From NCBI RefSeq assembly GCF_011806575.1, contig NZ_JAATOO010000004.1, positions 124,001-188,000 of the forward strand: 64,000 nucleotides of DNA, read 5' to 3'. The notes under the pieces were generated by a model. The model did no database searches and was not told the origin of the DNA. It saw nothing but the letters and a program-made list of their open reading frames with translations. Below, piece by piece: positions 37,328 to 46,686 of this stretch; position 1 is the stretch's first letter, and each line of letters begins with the position of its first letter. The translations under genes were made by a program, and so were the position numbers. The DNA comes from Vibrio hepatarius (GTDB lineage: Bacteria; Pseudomonadota; Gammaproteobacteria; Enterobacterales; Vibrionaceae).

Positions 37328-37831
37328 ATGCAAGTCCATACTTTAGACAAAGCAACGATTATCAACGAACTTCAGTTCGGCAATGGTATCAACCATGCTG
37401 TTCATGAAGGACGTCGCGCTGATTTTGCGCTGATCCTGTCGATGTTTTCGGATGACGTACGTGACAACACGCCAGTTGAGCAGATCGAAGCCGTCAATAC
37501 TACTGATCAACTGCTACGCCAAAGGTTTGAGTTGCAGACACCTCAACCACTGCGCTCTGACCAAAGCTCGTACGAGATTTCTGCCCAGCAAGCCAACTTA
37601 TTTCATGCGTCGGGTCTGCCGAGCGCAAAGCTCAGCCATTACCTAAAACCAGAAGTTCTCGCCTACTTACCGGAAGATACCCATGATCTGCCAGAAGAGT
37701 TGTACCATAACCTTTCGGGACATCAACGCCGAAAGTTAAGCGAAGCCGAACCTAAACAATTACTACCTGCGGATTTGTACAACAAACTGGTTGAAGCGCA
37801 ACGCACTTTCCAAATTTCTGCTCACACGTAG
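37328..37831 (+). CDS. Protein of unknown function, 167 residues
   Basis: I do not recognise the family. A soluble, mostly helical protein with no signal peptide or membrane segment. Visible features: NGINHAVHEGRRADFALILSM near the N-terminus, repeated YL/EEL stretches (LKPEVLAYLPEDTHDLPEEL) and a lysine/glutamate-rich second half. ATG 37328 is preceded by GAGGG at good spacing; a GTG six bases upstream is also in frame. It stands alone, divergent from the adhesin gene and 221 bases ahead of a degenerate SDR gene on the same strand. Codon use looks like neighbouring core genes, so I think it is a real conserved gene. Confidence 0.7.
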   Translation: MQVHTLDKATIINELQFGNGINHAVHEGRRADFALILSMFSDDVRDNTPVEQIEAVNTTDQLLRQRFELQTPQPLRSDQSSYEISAQQANLFHASGLPSAKLSHYLKPEVLAYLPEDTHDLPEELYHNLSGHQRRKLSEAEPKQLLPADLYNKLVEAQRTFQISAHT

Positions 37832-38052
37832 AGCGTCAAGTGCAGAAGTAAGTTTTCCATTAAGATCACAAACTCACTGCATCATTTTTCGTATCGATAC
37901 AGTAATTGACCTACGTAGTGTGAAAGACCGCAAAGAAACAACTTTATCATTATGACGTATTGATTAACTTTGATGTTATTCACATCTAAATCCCCATCCA
38001 TCTACCATGATAGGTGAACAATAAAGTGTGGATTGGTCTTAGGGGAAAGCCA

Positions 38053-38715
38053 ATGAATATTACTAATTCGGTAGTATTAATCACATCTGCCGGCTCTCAG
38101 CTCGGGAGCACACTCGCCTACCACTTTGCGACCTTAGGTGCGACGATAGTGCTATGTGATAAAGAGTCTTCCCAGTTCAATGACACCTACAAACTTTGTC
38201 ATGAAGTCTCCTCTCATATCCATAAATTTCCGATCAATGACCATTCGATAGAGTCTGTTTCCGCTCTGTTTGAATATATTGATCATGAGCTGCACCGTTC
38301 ACCAGACGTATTAATTAACGCCATCACGGTCGAAGCAATGCCAAACATCTTTGACCACGCCGCCAGTGATGCCTTTACACAGAGTCTTGCATTGATGGCC
38401 GCGACACTGTTTACCTTTGGCCAAGCGACCGCAGAACGTATGCGTGAAGAGAAGAAAAACGGTGTGATCGTCAATGTCATTTCACATAACGACTATCAAG
38501 ATCTTTCCGGATTGGATAACGCGACTTCAATGGTTGCCGGTTTTACCCAAAGCTGGGCAAAACAACTGACACCATTCAACATTCGCGTTGGCGGTGTTGT
38601 CCCTGGGGTCGAAAAGAATTCACTCCACTGGGCAGAAATCAGAGACGAGCTAATCCGCAATACAGAGTACATCGTCTCGAATGACTATTTCAGTGGGCGG
38701 GTGATGGCTGCGTAG
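38053..38715 (+). CDS. Degenerate short-chain dehydrogenase-like protein (catalytic Tyr/Lys missing)
   Basis: A 220-residue SDR-fold protein. The Rossmann start VVLITSAGSQLGSTLAYHFA and the later FNIRVGGVVPGV are clearly SDR. However, the YxxxK motif is replaced by NATSM (156-160), so both catalytic Tyr and Lys are gone; the NNAG motif reads INAIT; the catalytic Ser region reads VISHND. The family's normal dehydrogenase chemistry is therefore unlikely, and it may be a binding or regulatory pseudo-enzyme. The frame is intact over full length, which argues against a decaying pseudogene. ATG 38053 has GGGGAAA upstream; the open frame continues 13 codons earlier from a GTG. Convergent with the phosphatase gene. 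Confidence 0.75.
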   Translation: MNITNSVVLITSAGSQLGSTLAYHFATLGATIVLCDKESSQFNDTYKLCHEVSSHIHKFPINDHSIESVSALFEYIDHELHRSPDVLINAITVEAMPNIFDHAASDAFTQSLALMAATLFTFGQATAERMREEKKNGVIVNVISHNDYQDLSGLDNATSMVAGFTQSWAKQLTPFNIRVGGVVPGVEKNSLHWAEIRDELIRNTEYIVSNDYFSGRVMAA

Positions 38716-38728
38716 CCTTTCCCAAAGG

Positions 38729-39178
38729 CTATAAGCTTTTTAGTAATCGCTCGCTGGCATCTTCAATCAGATCCAACACCAGCTCGAATCCTTTGTCCCC
38801 ACCATAGTAAGGATCGGGCACTTCATCATATTGGCTCTCTGCGTAGCTCAAAAATAACTTAAGTTTATGTTGATGCGCTTCCGGGCAGCGATTATGCAAA
38901 TCCGCAAGGTTACTTTTGTCAGCCGCCAAAATTAAGTCAAAATCTTCGAAGTCAGCACGGGTGACTTGTCTAGCTCGAATGCCTCTAAACGAGTATCCAC
39001 GCTTTTCCCCCGCCGCTTTAGAACGAGGATCCGGCGGATTCCCTTCGTGATAGCCTATGGTTCCAGCGGAATCCACTTCTACGTCGACGCCCAACTCATG
39101 AGCTTTAGCACGTAACACCGCCTCTCCCGTCGGCGAGCGGCAGATATTACCCATACAGACGACCAAAATTCTTTTCAT
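38729..39178 (-). CDS. Low-molecular-weight protein tyrosine phosphatase
   Basis: A 149-residue LMW-PTP. The P-loop VCMGNICRSPT carries the CX5R signature with nucleophile Cys8 and Arg14, and the general acid Asp122 is in PDPYYGG. DSAGT and PPDPRSKA are also family-typical. It hydrolyses phosphotyrosine through a cysteinyl-phosphate intermediate. Unlike Wzb-type enzymes it is not beside a tyrosine kinase or capsule operon, so its target is unknown; it looks like the eukaryote-type branch (Cys-Met-Gly-Asn). Divergent from btuR. Confidence 0.9.
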   Translation of the reverse strand: MKRILVVCMGNICRSPTGEAVLRAKAHELGVDVEVDSAGTIGYHEGNPPDPRSKAAGEKRGYSFRGIRARQVTRADFEDFDLILAADKSNLADLHNRCPEAHQHKLKLFLSYAESQYDEVPDPYYGGDKGFELVLDLIEDASERLLKSL

Positions 39179-39263
39179 AATTTCCCTTTAGAACCAATGG
39201 TTTTTGCGCTTAGCGGTATACGCTATGATAGGTGCAGTTTTGCTAAATTTAAAAGGATTTGCT

Positions 39264-39869
39264 ATGTCGGCACAAGACAACAAAGAAGCCCGTCACAAAG
39301 CTCGCCAACAGAAAGTAAAAGAACAGGTGGATGCGCGTGTCGCGGCCGCTCAAGAAGAGAAAGGCCTGCTACTCATCATCACCGGAAACGGCAAAGGCAA
39401 GTCGACATCGGGCTTTGGTACCATCGCGCGTGCGGTAGGACACGGTCTAAAATGTTCAGTCGCGCAGTTTATTAAAGGCACTTGGGACAACGGTGAACGC
39501 AATCTACTAGAAAAGCTCGGCGTTGAGTTCCAAGTGATGGCGACTGGCTTTACGTGGGAAACCCAGAACAAAGCTGCCGATACCGAGGCAGCGCAAGGTG
39601 TCTGGCAAGAGTGTAAGCGCATGCTGCAAGACGACTCTATTGATGTCATCTTGTTTGACGAGCTAACTTATATGGTGAGCTACGGTTATATCGACTTAGA
39701 CGAAGTGGTCGAAGCACTGAATAACCGCCCTAAAATGCAGTCCGTGGTGATTACTGGTCGCGGTGCGCACCGAACGCTAATTGAAATGGCCGATACCGTG
39801 TCAGAGGTGAAGAACGTTAAGCACGCTTTCGAATCTGGCGTAAAGGCACTCAAAGGTGTTGACTGGTAA
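39264..39869 (+). CDS. btuR: Cob(I)alamin adenosyltransferase (CobO/BtuR type)
   Basis: A 201-residue enzyme (E. coli BtuR 196) that adenosylates corrinoids with ATP to give the coenzyme form of vitamin B12. The N-terminus is charged and helical (about 1-33). The P-loop ITGNGKGKSTSGFG is at about 39-52, followed by QFIKGTWDNGER and the Walker-B-like DVILFDELTYM. The open frame begins 20 codons upstream, but AAAAGGA before ATG 39264 and family length set this start. No other cobalamin gene is nearby, so it probably works in salvage. A strong bidirectional terminator follows. Confidence 0.94.
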   Translation: MSAQDNKEARHKARQQKVKEQVDARVAAAQEEKGLLLIITGNGKGKSTSGFGTIARAVGHGLKCSVAQFIKGTWDNGERNLLEKLGVEFQVMATGFTWETQNKAADTEAAQGVWQECKRMLQDDSIDVILFDELTYMVSYGYIDLDEVVEALNNRPKMQSVVITGRGAHRTLIEMADTVSEVKNVKHAFESGVKALKGVDW

Positions 39870-39892
39870 ACAACGACGAGCACAAGCCAAAT

Positions 39893-39929
39893 AAAAAAGC
39901 GGCGTTCTTGGTTAAGAACGCCGCTTTTT
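39893..39929 (+). terminator. Bidirectional terminator between btuR and asmA
   Basis: AAAAAGCGGCGTTCTT / AAGAACGCCGCTTTTT, a perfect 16-bp stem with loop GGTT and T-tracts on both strands. Confidence 0.93.
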
Positions 39930-39943
39930 CTATCTTAAGAATC

Positions 39944-42073
39944 TTAGTTGAAAAGACCTTTGATTAAGCTATCTACCGCTTCTTTGGTTTTCTCATCTTT
40001 GATTTTTTCGCCAAGCTTCTCGTCCAGTTTTTCTAGGCCGCGCTCAAGCTCTTTTTCCGCTTTCTGCTTCAACACATCATCAAAGACCAGCTTGAACTTA
40101 GGATCATCCCAGCTACCCGAGACATTGATTGGAATCGTCACATCGCGTAGCTCATCGATGTCTTTACCACCTTGGCCTTCCAGCGAACCAACCACAGAAG
40201 TGCTAACCGTAAAGTCGACATCTTGCTTAATGTAGTTAGCTTTACCTTTACCGCGAATACGCAGTAGTGGCGACTGCATGGTCATATCATTAGTCACGAT
40301 GTTGCCTTTATCCAGTTTCAGTGTCGCCTTTAGCGCACTAAAGTCTGTCTTCTGAACGCCTTCTTTATCGTCCAGTTTTTGACCTTTGATTTTCGCGTAG
40401 TTGGTACGAATCATCTGAGCAACATTAATGCCGTTCACGGCACCATCGGCAAAGTTTACCAACACGGTACCCGCGAGGTTTTCTTGGATTGCACTCGGTT
40501 TGAGGCTACGACCAGCAAGGTTCATGTCGATGTTACCCGTCCCTTCCAATTTGTCGTTCTGCGCCACATCGATAAGTAGCGGTTGCACCAACACACCTTG
40601 GACACGGTTAACAATGCTGTAGGTCGCTGGCGATTTACGCGCGTCTAGCTTACCGCTTGCACTGATTGAACCTTGGTAAAGGTTTGAAGTGAATGATGTC
40701 AACTCCGCCACACCGCGGTTAACGCTGAAGCTGGCTTTCACGTTTTGCATCTTAGCGTTGTTCGCTTTGAACTTATCAATCTTGATATCGCCTTTAACAT
40801 CCAGCGTTTTCAAAGCAGACAGGTCTGGTTCAACTTCTTCTTTCGCAGGTTGTTCGCCGCCCTTCGCTGTCGAACCTTCACCTGAACCCGACGCTTTTTC
40901 ACCGCCTTGATTCATACCTAAGAACTCATCCAAATCAATATTTGGGCTATGAAGCGAGAAGCGTACTCTAGGAATATCGCCTAACGTAACGTCCGCTTTG
41001 CCGTCAAACTCCAGCGCGTTCGCCGTGAGCTTTTTAAGCACTAAAGCAAGGTGGCTGTTGGTCAGGTCAAAGGTAAGATCAGAGTTAAGTGCCACTTTCA
41101 TTGGTGATTGCGGTAAAGAGTTACCTTCAAGGTTTGCCTCAAAATTCAGACCACCCATCTCGACTTTAGAGATCTCTTTATCAACCGTCAGTGACGCTGC
41201 ACCTTTCATGTCGATCGCCAATTCAGCCGCTTGACCTTTTACTGAGTAAGTCAGCGCGTTGACTTTATCAAACTCAAACGTATCTAACGCTAGCTTGATG
41301 CTGTCCATTTTTGTCGCTGGGTCGCTAAAGCTGTTATCCAGTTTAATGTTGCGCAGCGCGTAGTCAGCCATGCCTTTGGCTAAACGGAACTCCGCTTCAC
41401 CTTGTGTAGCAAACTTCTGTTGGTTGTTCTCGCCTTTTGCCGCAAACTCAACGTGAGTCCAACGGTCGAAGGCGAACTCAGATAAACTCAACGACACATC
41501 GAAAAGCTTCAGAGACGTACCGGCTTGCTTATCCAGAATTTCTACTGCCGCATTTGAAATGGTGACACCCGCAAGGTTAATACTCCATTCCTCGCCTTTC
41601 GCAGAGCTGTCTTCTGTCGTCTGCGCTGGCGCTTCAGAGGCTGCAGGCTGCGGTGTTTCTTCTGTCGTTTGTGCCGATTGTGCTTTGGTCAGGGCGTCGA
41701 TGTTCTTCGTGCCGTCTTTCAGTGTTTCCATTGAGAATTCAGCACCGTCGAGCACAATATTACCGACCTCAAGTTGCTTACTCAGCAGTGGGGTCACCGA
41801 CACTTCTACGACGACACTGTCCACTTTGAACATATTCGGTTTGCTAAACCCTTCTGGGTTACGCAATTCTGTTTTACCGATCTCTAGGCCGATCGCAGGG
41901 AAAAATTGCCAGCCGATATCACCTTCAATGACTAAATCTAAACCGGTCTGAGCCTTTGCCTGCTCAACAATTAGCGGCTTGAATTGATTTGGGTTTACCA
42001 GCAGAACCAGTGCAAGCAGCGCACCGATCACAGCAACAACAGGAATTGCAATAAATAGGAACAGTTTCTTCAT
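39944..42073 (-). CDS. asmA: AsmA-family protein
   Basis: A 709-residue protein with an N-terminal membrane anchor (MKKLFLFIAIPVVAVIGALL) and a long periplasmic beta-rich region of AsmA type: N-terminal AsmA domain with NPNQFKPLIVEQAKAQTGLD, a C-terminal AsmA domain with LAGTVLVNFADGAVNGINVAQ, and a lysine/glutamate-rich helical end. It is longer than E. coli AsmA (617), partly through low-complexity Thr/Glu/Ala and Gly/Ser insertions at about 130-160 and 395-425. Members are thought to bridge inner and outer membranes for lipid transfer. I start at ATG 42073, with AAGGA upstream; the open frame continues 17 codons earlier. Synteny with udk, mrp and metG matches E. coli. Confidence 0.92.
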   Translation of the reverse strand: MKKLFLFIAIPVVAVIGALLALVLLVNPNQFKPLIVEQAKAQTGLDLVIEGDIGWQFFPAIGLEIGKTELRNPEGFSKPNMFKVDSVVVEVSVTPLLSKQLEVGNIVLDGAEFSMETLKDGTKNIDALTKAQSAQTTEETPQPAASEAPAQTTEDSSAKGEEWSINLAGVTISNAAVEILDKQAGTSLKLFDVSLSLSEFAFDRWTHVEFAAKGENNQQKFATQGEAEFRLAKGMADYALRNIKLDNSFSDPATKMDSIKLALDTFEFDKVNALTYSVKGQAAELAIDMKGAASLTVDKEISKVEMGGLNFEANLEGNSLPQSPMKVALNSDLTFDLTNSHLALVLKKLTANALEFDGKADVTLGDIPRVRFSLHSPNIDLDEFLGMNQGGEKASGSGEGSTAKGGEQPAKEEVEPDLSALKTLDVKGDIKIDKFKANNAKMQNVKASFSVNRGVAELTSFTSNLYQGSISASGKLDARKSPATYSIVNRVQGVLVQPLLIDVAQNDKLEGTGNIDMNLAGRSLKPSAIQENLAGTVLVNFADGAVNGINVAQMIRTNYAKIKGQKLDDKEGVQKTDFSALKATLKLDKGNIVTNDMTMQSPLLRIRGKGKANYIKQDVDFTVSTSVVGSLEGQGGKDIDELRDVTIPINVSGSWDDPKFKLVFDDVLKQKAEKELERGLEKLDEKLGEKIKDEKTKEAVDSLIKGLFN

Positions 42074-42159
42074 CAGCATTATCCTTGCTTGGTGAGTGAC
42101 GCGTGAGAAATACATCCACTCCAAGTATAAGTGGTCATTAAGAAATGTCTTAAAACCAT

Positions 42160-42190
42160 AAAAAAAGTGGCACCTAAAGTGCCACTTATA
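42160..42190 (-). terminator. Terminator of udk
   Basis: AAGTGGCAC / GTGCCACTT 9-bp stem with a five-base loop and a minus-strand run of seven T, about 40 bases after the udk stop. Confidence 0.85.
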
Positions 42191-42225
42191 TTCAAAAAAA
42201 TAAAGCGTTTAGCTCGAATTATAAC

Positions 42226-42867
42226 TTAAGCTTTCAGAAGTTTTGCAATGTGAGCTTTCAGCACATCGATCGCAATACGGTTTTTGCCGCCACGAGGAAC
42301 GATGATGTCCGCGTACTGTTTAGAAGGTTCAATAAATTGCATAAACATTGGACGAACCGTTTGTTGGTACTGTTTAAGTACCGATTCCATCGTACGACCA
42401 CGTTCTTCAACGTCACGTTTGATACGGCGTAGCAGACAGATATCGAGTGGAGTGTCCATGAACACGGTCGCGTGCATGAGGTTACGAAGACGAGGGTCAG
42501 TCAGCAATAGAATGCCTTCTAGGATGATCACTTTCTTTGGTGTCATGGTGGTTGTTACTTCAGTACGAGTATGCTCTGAGTAGCTGTACTCTGGTACTTC
42601 AACCGCTTCACCTTTTGTCAATTTTTCAAGGTGTTCACAAAGCAGTTCATGGTCCATCGCGTTCGGGTGATCGTAGTTAGTTTTTACACGCTCTTCCATG
42701 CTCAAGTGGCTTTGATCGTTATAGTAGGAATCTTCCTTAATTACACCAATTTGATGATCGCCCACTTTTTCGCGTAGTTCATTGTAAATAGTACTAGCGA
42801 TTAAACTTTTTCCTGAAGCAGACGCGCCAGCAATACCGACGATTACGCATTGATTATTATCAGACAT
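42226..42867 (-). CDS. udk: Uridine kinase
   Basis: A 213-residue enzyme (E. coli 213) that phosphorylates uridine and cytidine in pyrimidine salvage. P-loop [12 protein letters not shown] at 11-22; the substrate-binding region [21 protein letters not shown], and IILEGILLL and [12 protein letters not shown], are typical of uridine kinases. It lies between asmA and mrp, as in E. coli. A uridine phosphorylase gene (udp) occurs 5 kb away in the same window, giving two routes for uridine. Confidence 0.96.
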   Translation of the reverse strand: MSDNNQCVIVGIAGASASGKSLIASTIYNELREKVGDHQIGVIKEDSYYNDQSHLSMEERVKTNYDHPNAMDHELLCEHLEKLTKGEAVEVPEYSYSEHTRTEVTTTMTPKKVIILEGILLLTDPRLRNLMHATVFMDTPLDICLLRRIKRDVEERGRTMESVLKQYQQTVRPMFMQFIEPSKQYADIIVPRGGKNRIAIDVLKAHIAKLLKA

Positions 42868-43174
42868 TATTCTTGCACCCGATGAATTGAATTGGTGTCA
42901 TAAGCTAATACTAGCAGTACGCTACTAAGCGCACATTGTATTAGTGTAAATTAGGTAAACCGCCTGATTATAGGGAGTTCGGGGGGGAGTTACTAGAGAG
43001 GATTAACGGTTTTATTCCAATTGGAATAACCAGATTTAAAGCAAACGATTACACTATATAAAAAGCAGAACTCGGTGCATAAGCCGATCGCAAAATCGCT
43101 GAAAGTTCCACCACCGTTTTCATCACTTGAGCGACGACATCAGCGGTGGAAATCAATCATAATCAGTGCAACGG
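42868..43174. other. udk-mrp intergenic region
   Basis: About 307 bases between two minus-strand genes. No coding frame is convincing. It contains a seven-G run (42981-42987), a perfect 18-bp palindrome (separate entry) and a loosely spaced inverted repeat TTCCACC...GGTGGAA (43106-43151). The udk promoter must be here. Confidence 0.5.
43012..43029. promoter_or_regulatory. Perfect 18-bp palindrome upstream of udk, unknown operator
   Basis: TTATTCCAATTGGAATAA is fully self-complementary with no loop, which fits a dimeric repressor operator better than an RNA hairpin. It lies about 145 bases upstream of the udk start. I cannot assign a regulator. Confidence 0.4.
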
Positions 43175-44248
43175 CTATTCAACCATAGTAAACATGATCG
43201 AATCTGGCTTCTCTTTACCTTTCCAATACAGGCGTGCACACACTGACTGGGCAAGTTGCCTATATTGCTGAGCGTGTTCTGAATCTGGACGTGAAACAAC
43301 GGTTGGTTTGCCGTTATCGATGTCTTCACGCATCGAGATATGCAGTGGGATTTGTGCGAGTAAGTCAAGTCCATATTCTTGAGACATTTTCTCTGCACCA
43401 CCTGCACCAAAGATGTGCTCTTTCTCCCCGCAGTGACTGCAAATATGGTAGCTCATGTTTTCCACTAACCCGATGACGGGCACTTGGACTTTCTCAAACA
43501 TCGCCGCGCCTTTACGTGCGTCTGCCAATGCAAGGTCTTGTGGCGTAGTTACAATCACAGCGCCGGTCACTGGGACTTGCTGCGCTAACGATAGCTGAAT
43601 GTCACCCGTACCCGGTGGCATATCGATGATCAAATAGTCCAGCTCAGGCCATTCGGTTTCATTCAATAGCTGCGCTAATGCTTTAGCTGCCATTGGCCCG
43701 CGCCAAATTGCCGCTTCGTCTTTCGATACGAGGTAACCAATCGACTGAGTAAAGATGCCGTGCGCCGCGATTGGCTGCATCCACTTATTGTCTCGCACCT
43801 GTGGGCTAGCGTTCATTTCGCCCATCATCATCGGGACAGAAGGACCATAGATATCGGCATCCAACAAGCCGACTTTCGCTCCTGATTGAGCAATCGCAAG
43901 AGCCAAGTTAACTGATGTGGTCGATTTGCCGACACCACCTTTGGCAGACGTCACCGCGATGATGTTTTTCACCCCTTTGACTTCAGCCGCGACGTGGGTT
44001 TCTAGCGATTTAGGCTTAACCGCAATTTGGCATTCAAACGCGGGGGCAGCGCCTGCTTGTTGCTGGTTCGCAATCCAGTGAGATAACTCTTCGACCAGTG
44101 AATTGGCAGCAAATGGAATCGCAATTGCAAATCCTTGCGTTTCAACGCTGACGACATTTGGCTGTGAAGCCCATTGCTCTGTTAGGCATGGGTGTTGAAA
44201 TTGGTTTAACCAATCACAAAAGTCTTGCTTTGAAGTGAACTGACGCAT
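43175..44248 (-). CDS. apbC: Mrp/ApbC iron-sulfur carrier ATPase
   Basis: A 357-residue P-loop NTPase of the Mrp/NBP35 family, which binds and delivers [4Fe-4S] clusters to apo-proteins. An N-terminal DUF59-like region (about 1-75) precedes the deviant Walker A VTSAKGGVGKSTTSVNLA (about 99-116) and LLDADIYGPSVPMMMG. The cluster-binding CxxC is in YHICSHCGEKEHIFG. RBS AGGAGG sits right before the ATG. Divergent from metG, the conserved arrangement mrp-metG of enterics. Confidence 0.95.
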   Translation of the reverse strand: MRQFTSKQDFCDWLNQFQHPCLTEQWASQPNVVSVETQGFAIAIPFAANSLVEELSHWIANQQQAGAAPAFECQIAVKPKSLETHVAAEVKGVKNIIAVTSAKGGVGKSTTSVNLALAIAQSGAKVGLLDADIYGPSVPMMMGEMNASPQVRDNKWMQPIAAHGIFTQSIGYLVSKDEAAIWRGPMAAKALAQLLNETEWPELDYLIIDMPPGTGDIQLSLAQQVPVTGAVIVTTPQDLALADARKGAAMFEKVQVPVIGLVENMSYHICSHCGEKEHIFGAGGAEKMSQEYGLDLLAQIPLHISMREDIDNGKPTVVSRPDSEHAQQYRQLAQSVCARLYWKGKEKPDSIMFTMVE

Positions 44249-44409
44249 AGGTCCTCCTTTTGAGCACTATGCTACCACTAGCAAGGTCAGTACTGAACCC
44301 TGAAAAAACTAAGGTAATCACCCCTTTGACACCTTGGAGTTAATCAGCTCATGGGGTAGTATTATCCATCAAAAATTTTTATACCTATCAAGAAAAGCGA
44401 ATATTAAGT

Positions 44410-46485
44410 ATGGCAAACGATCCAAGAAACCTTCCTTCAAGGAAAATGCTGGTAACTTGTGCCCTTCCGTACGCTAACGGTTCGATTCACCTTGGTCATA
44501 TGCTTGAACACATCCAAGCAGACATCTGGGTTCGTTACCAACGCCTACGTGGCAACACTGTAAACTTCATCTGTGCTGACGATGCTCACGGCACGCCAAT
44601 CATGCTTAAAGCGCAACAGATGGGTATTACTCCTGAAGAAATGATTGCCGCAGTTAGCGAAGAACACCAGAAAGACTTTGCTGGCTTTGATATCAGCTTT
44701 GATAACTACCACAGCACGCACTCAGAAGAGAACCGCGAGCTGGCTTCGCACATCTACCTTGAACTGAAGAAAAACGGCTTTATTTCTAGCCGCACGATTT
44801 CTCAATTGTTTGATCCAGAAAAAGAGATGTTCCTGCCGGACCGTTTCGTAAAAGGTACCTGTCCGAAATGTAAGTCTGAAGACCAGTACGGTGACAACTG
44901 TGACAACTGTGGTGAGACTTACAGCCCGACAGAACTGATCAATCCGAAATCTGCCGTTTCTGGTGCAACTCCAGTCATGAAGGATTCTGAGCACTTCTTC
45001 TTCGACCTACCTCAGTTTGAAAGCATGCTAAAAGAGTGGACTCGCTCTGGCTCGCTACAAGCTGAAACTGCGAACAAGATGCAAGAGTGGTTTGAATCTG
45101 GTCTGCAACAGTGGGATATCTCACGTGATGCGCCTTACTTTGGTTTCGAGATCCCAGGTGAGAAGAACAAATTCTTCTACGTATGGCTAGACGCACCTAT
45201 CGGTTACATGGGCTCTTTTAAAAACCTGTGTGACAAGCGTGACGACCTAGACTTCGATGAGTACTGGAACAAAGACAGCTCAGCAGAGCTTTACCATTTC
45301 ATCGGTAAAGACATCGTTTACTTCCACAGCCTATTCTGGCCTGCAATGCTAGAGGGTTCTGGTTTCCGCAAGCCGAACAACGTATTCGTCCACGGTTACG
45401 TAACGGTGAACGGCGCGAAAATGTCTAAGTCTAAAGGTACCTTCGTCAAAGCGAGCACTTACCTAGAGCACCTAGACCCAGAATGTCTACGTTACTACTA
45501 CGCAGCGAAGCTAAACAGCCGTATCGACGACCTAGACCTTAACCTTGAAGACTTCACTCAGCGCGTAAACGCTGACGTTGTGAACAAGATCGTTAACCTA
45601 GCATCACGTAACGCGGGCTTCATCGCAAAACGTTTTGAAGGCAAGCTGTCTGACAACTTTGCAGAGCCTGAGCTGTACAACGAGTTCGTAGCTGCTGCTG
45701 ACCGTATTGCTGAGCTTTACGAAACGCGTGAATTTGGCCGTGCAATTCGTGAAATCACCGCACTGGCTGACAAAGCAAACCAATACGTTGACGAAAAAGC
45801 ACCGTGGGTTGTCGCGAAAGAAGAAGGTAAAGATCAGGAACTACAAGAAATCTGTTCTGTCGGTATCAACCTGTTCCGCGTACTGATGACTTACCTAAAA
45901 CCAGTGATGCCAGCACTTGCTGCGCGTACTGAAGCGTTCCTAAACCAAGAACTGACATGGGAAAACATCGCTGCACCTCTAACGGCTCACGAGATCACTA
46001 AGTTCAAAGCACTGTTCAACCGTATTGATCCTAAGAACATCGAAGCGATGATCGAAGCGTCAAAAGAAGATGCGGCGGCAGAAATGGCAGCGAAAGAAAA
46101 AGCCGAAGCGGAAAAGAACAAGGCTAGCCAAACTGAGCTAGACAAAGATCCTATCGCTGAAGAGATTGAGTTCGACGCTTTTGCTGCAGTAGATATGCGT
46201 ATCGCTCGCATCATCTCTTGTGAAGAAGTGCCAAAAGCAAACAAACTGCTTAAGTTCCAATTGGATATTGGTGGTGAAACTCGTCAAGTGTTCTCTGGCA
46301 TCAAGTCAGCGTACAAACCTGAAGAGCTAGAAGGCAAGCTCACCGTCATGGTCGCTAACCTAAAACCTCGTAAGATGAAGTTTGGTATGTCTGAAGGCAT
46401 GATCCTAGCCGCTGGCCCTGGTGGTAGCGAGCTATGGATTCTTGAGCCACACGAAGGCGCTCAGCCTGGTATGCGCGTAATGTAA
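44410..46485 (+). CDS. metG: Methionyl-tRNA synthetase
   Basis: A 691-residue class I synthetase. HIGH-type motif in [15 protein letters not shown] (18-32), zinc knuckles CPKC and CDNC at about 146-163, and KMSKSKG at 337-343. The C-terminal region includes an alanine/lysine-rich linker (about 545-580) and a tRNA-binding OB-fold dimerisation domain (about 588-691, [18 protein letters not shown]). This matches the E. coli-type dimeric enzyme (677). It charges initiator and elongator tRNA-Met. Divergent from mrp. Confidence 0.97.
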   Translation: MANDPRNLPSRKMLVTCALPYANGSIHLGHMLEHIQADIWVRYQRLRGNTVNFICADDAHGTPIMLKAQQMGITPEEMIAAVSEEHQKDFAGFDISFDNYHSTHSEENRELASHIYLELKKNGFISSRTISQLFDPEKEMFLPDRFVKGTCPKCKSEDQYGDNCDNCGETYSPTELINPKSAVSGATPVMKDSEHFFFDLPQFESMLKEWTRSGSLQAETANKMQEWFESGLQQWDISRDAPYFGFEIPGEKNKFFYVWLDAPIGYMGSFKNLCDKRDDLDFDEYWNKDSSAELYHFIGKDIVYFHSLFWPAMLEGSGFRKPNNVFVHGYVTVNGAKMSKSKGTFVKASTYLEHLDPECLRYYYAAKLNSRIDDLDLNLEDFTQRVNADVVNKIVNLASRNAGFIAKRFEGKLSDNFAEPELYNEFVAAADRIAELYETREFGRAIREITALADKANQYVDEKAPWVVAKEEGKDQELQEICSVGINLFRVLMTYLKPVMPALAARTEAFLNQELTWENIAAPLTAHEITKFKALFNRIDPKNIEAMIEASKEDAAAEMAAKEKAEAEKNKASQTELDKDPIAEEIEFDAFAAVDMRIARIISCEEVPKANKLLKFQLDIGGETRQVFSGIKSAYKPEELEGKLTVMVANLKPRKMKFGMSEGMILAAGPGGSELWILEPHEGAQPGMRVM

Positions 46486-46513
46486 TTCGCCAACCAATCC
46501 ATAACCTCTCAAT

Positions 46514-46542
46514 CCCTGCCTTATGGCGGGGGTTTTTTTTTT
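46514..46542 (+). terminator. Terminator of metG
   Basis: CCCTGCC / GGCGGGG stem (one G-U) with loop TTAT, followed by ten or more T. 28 bases after the metG stop. Confidence 0.88.
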
Positions 46543-46686
46543 CACTCACCTCTATAGTTCTTTGTTGCACCAATTTTTCTCTCAAAATTAGGACCGTAGA
46601 ATATAAACTATTGATTTAAAATCAATAAAAACATGGCACTAATACTGCTCTGCTCTTTGTAGCGACTAAATAACAAGGAGTTGGTT

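Noticed and set aside
38053..38715. Pseudogene call for the degenerate SDR
   Set aside because: The frame is intact at full length with a ribosome binding site; loss of catalytic residues alone is not decay.
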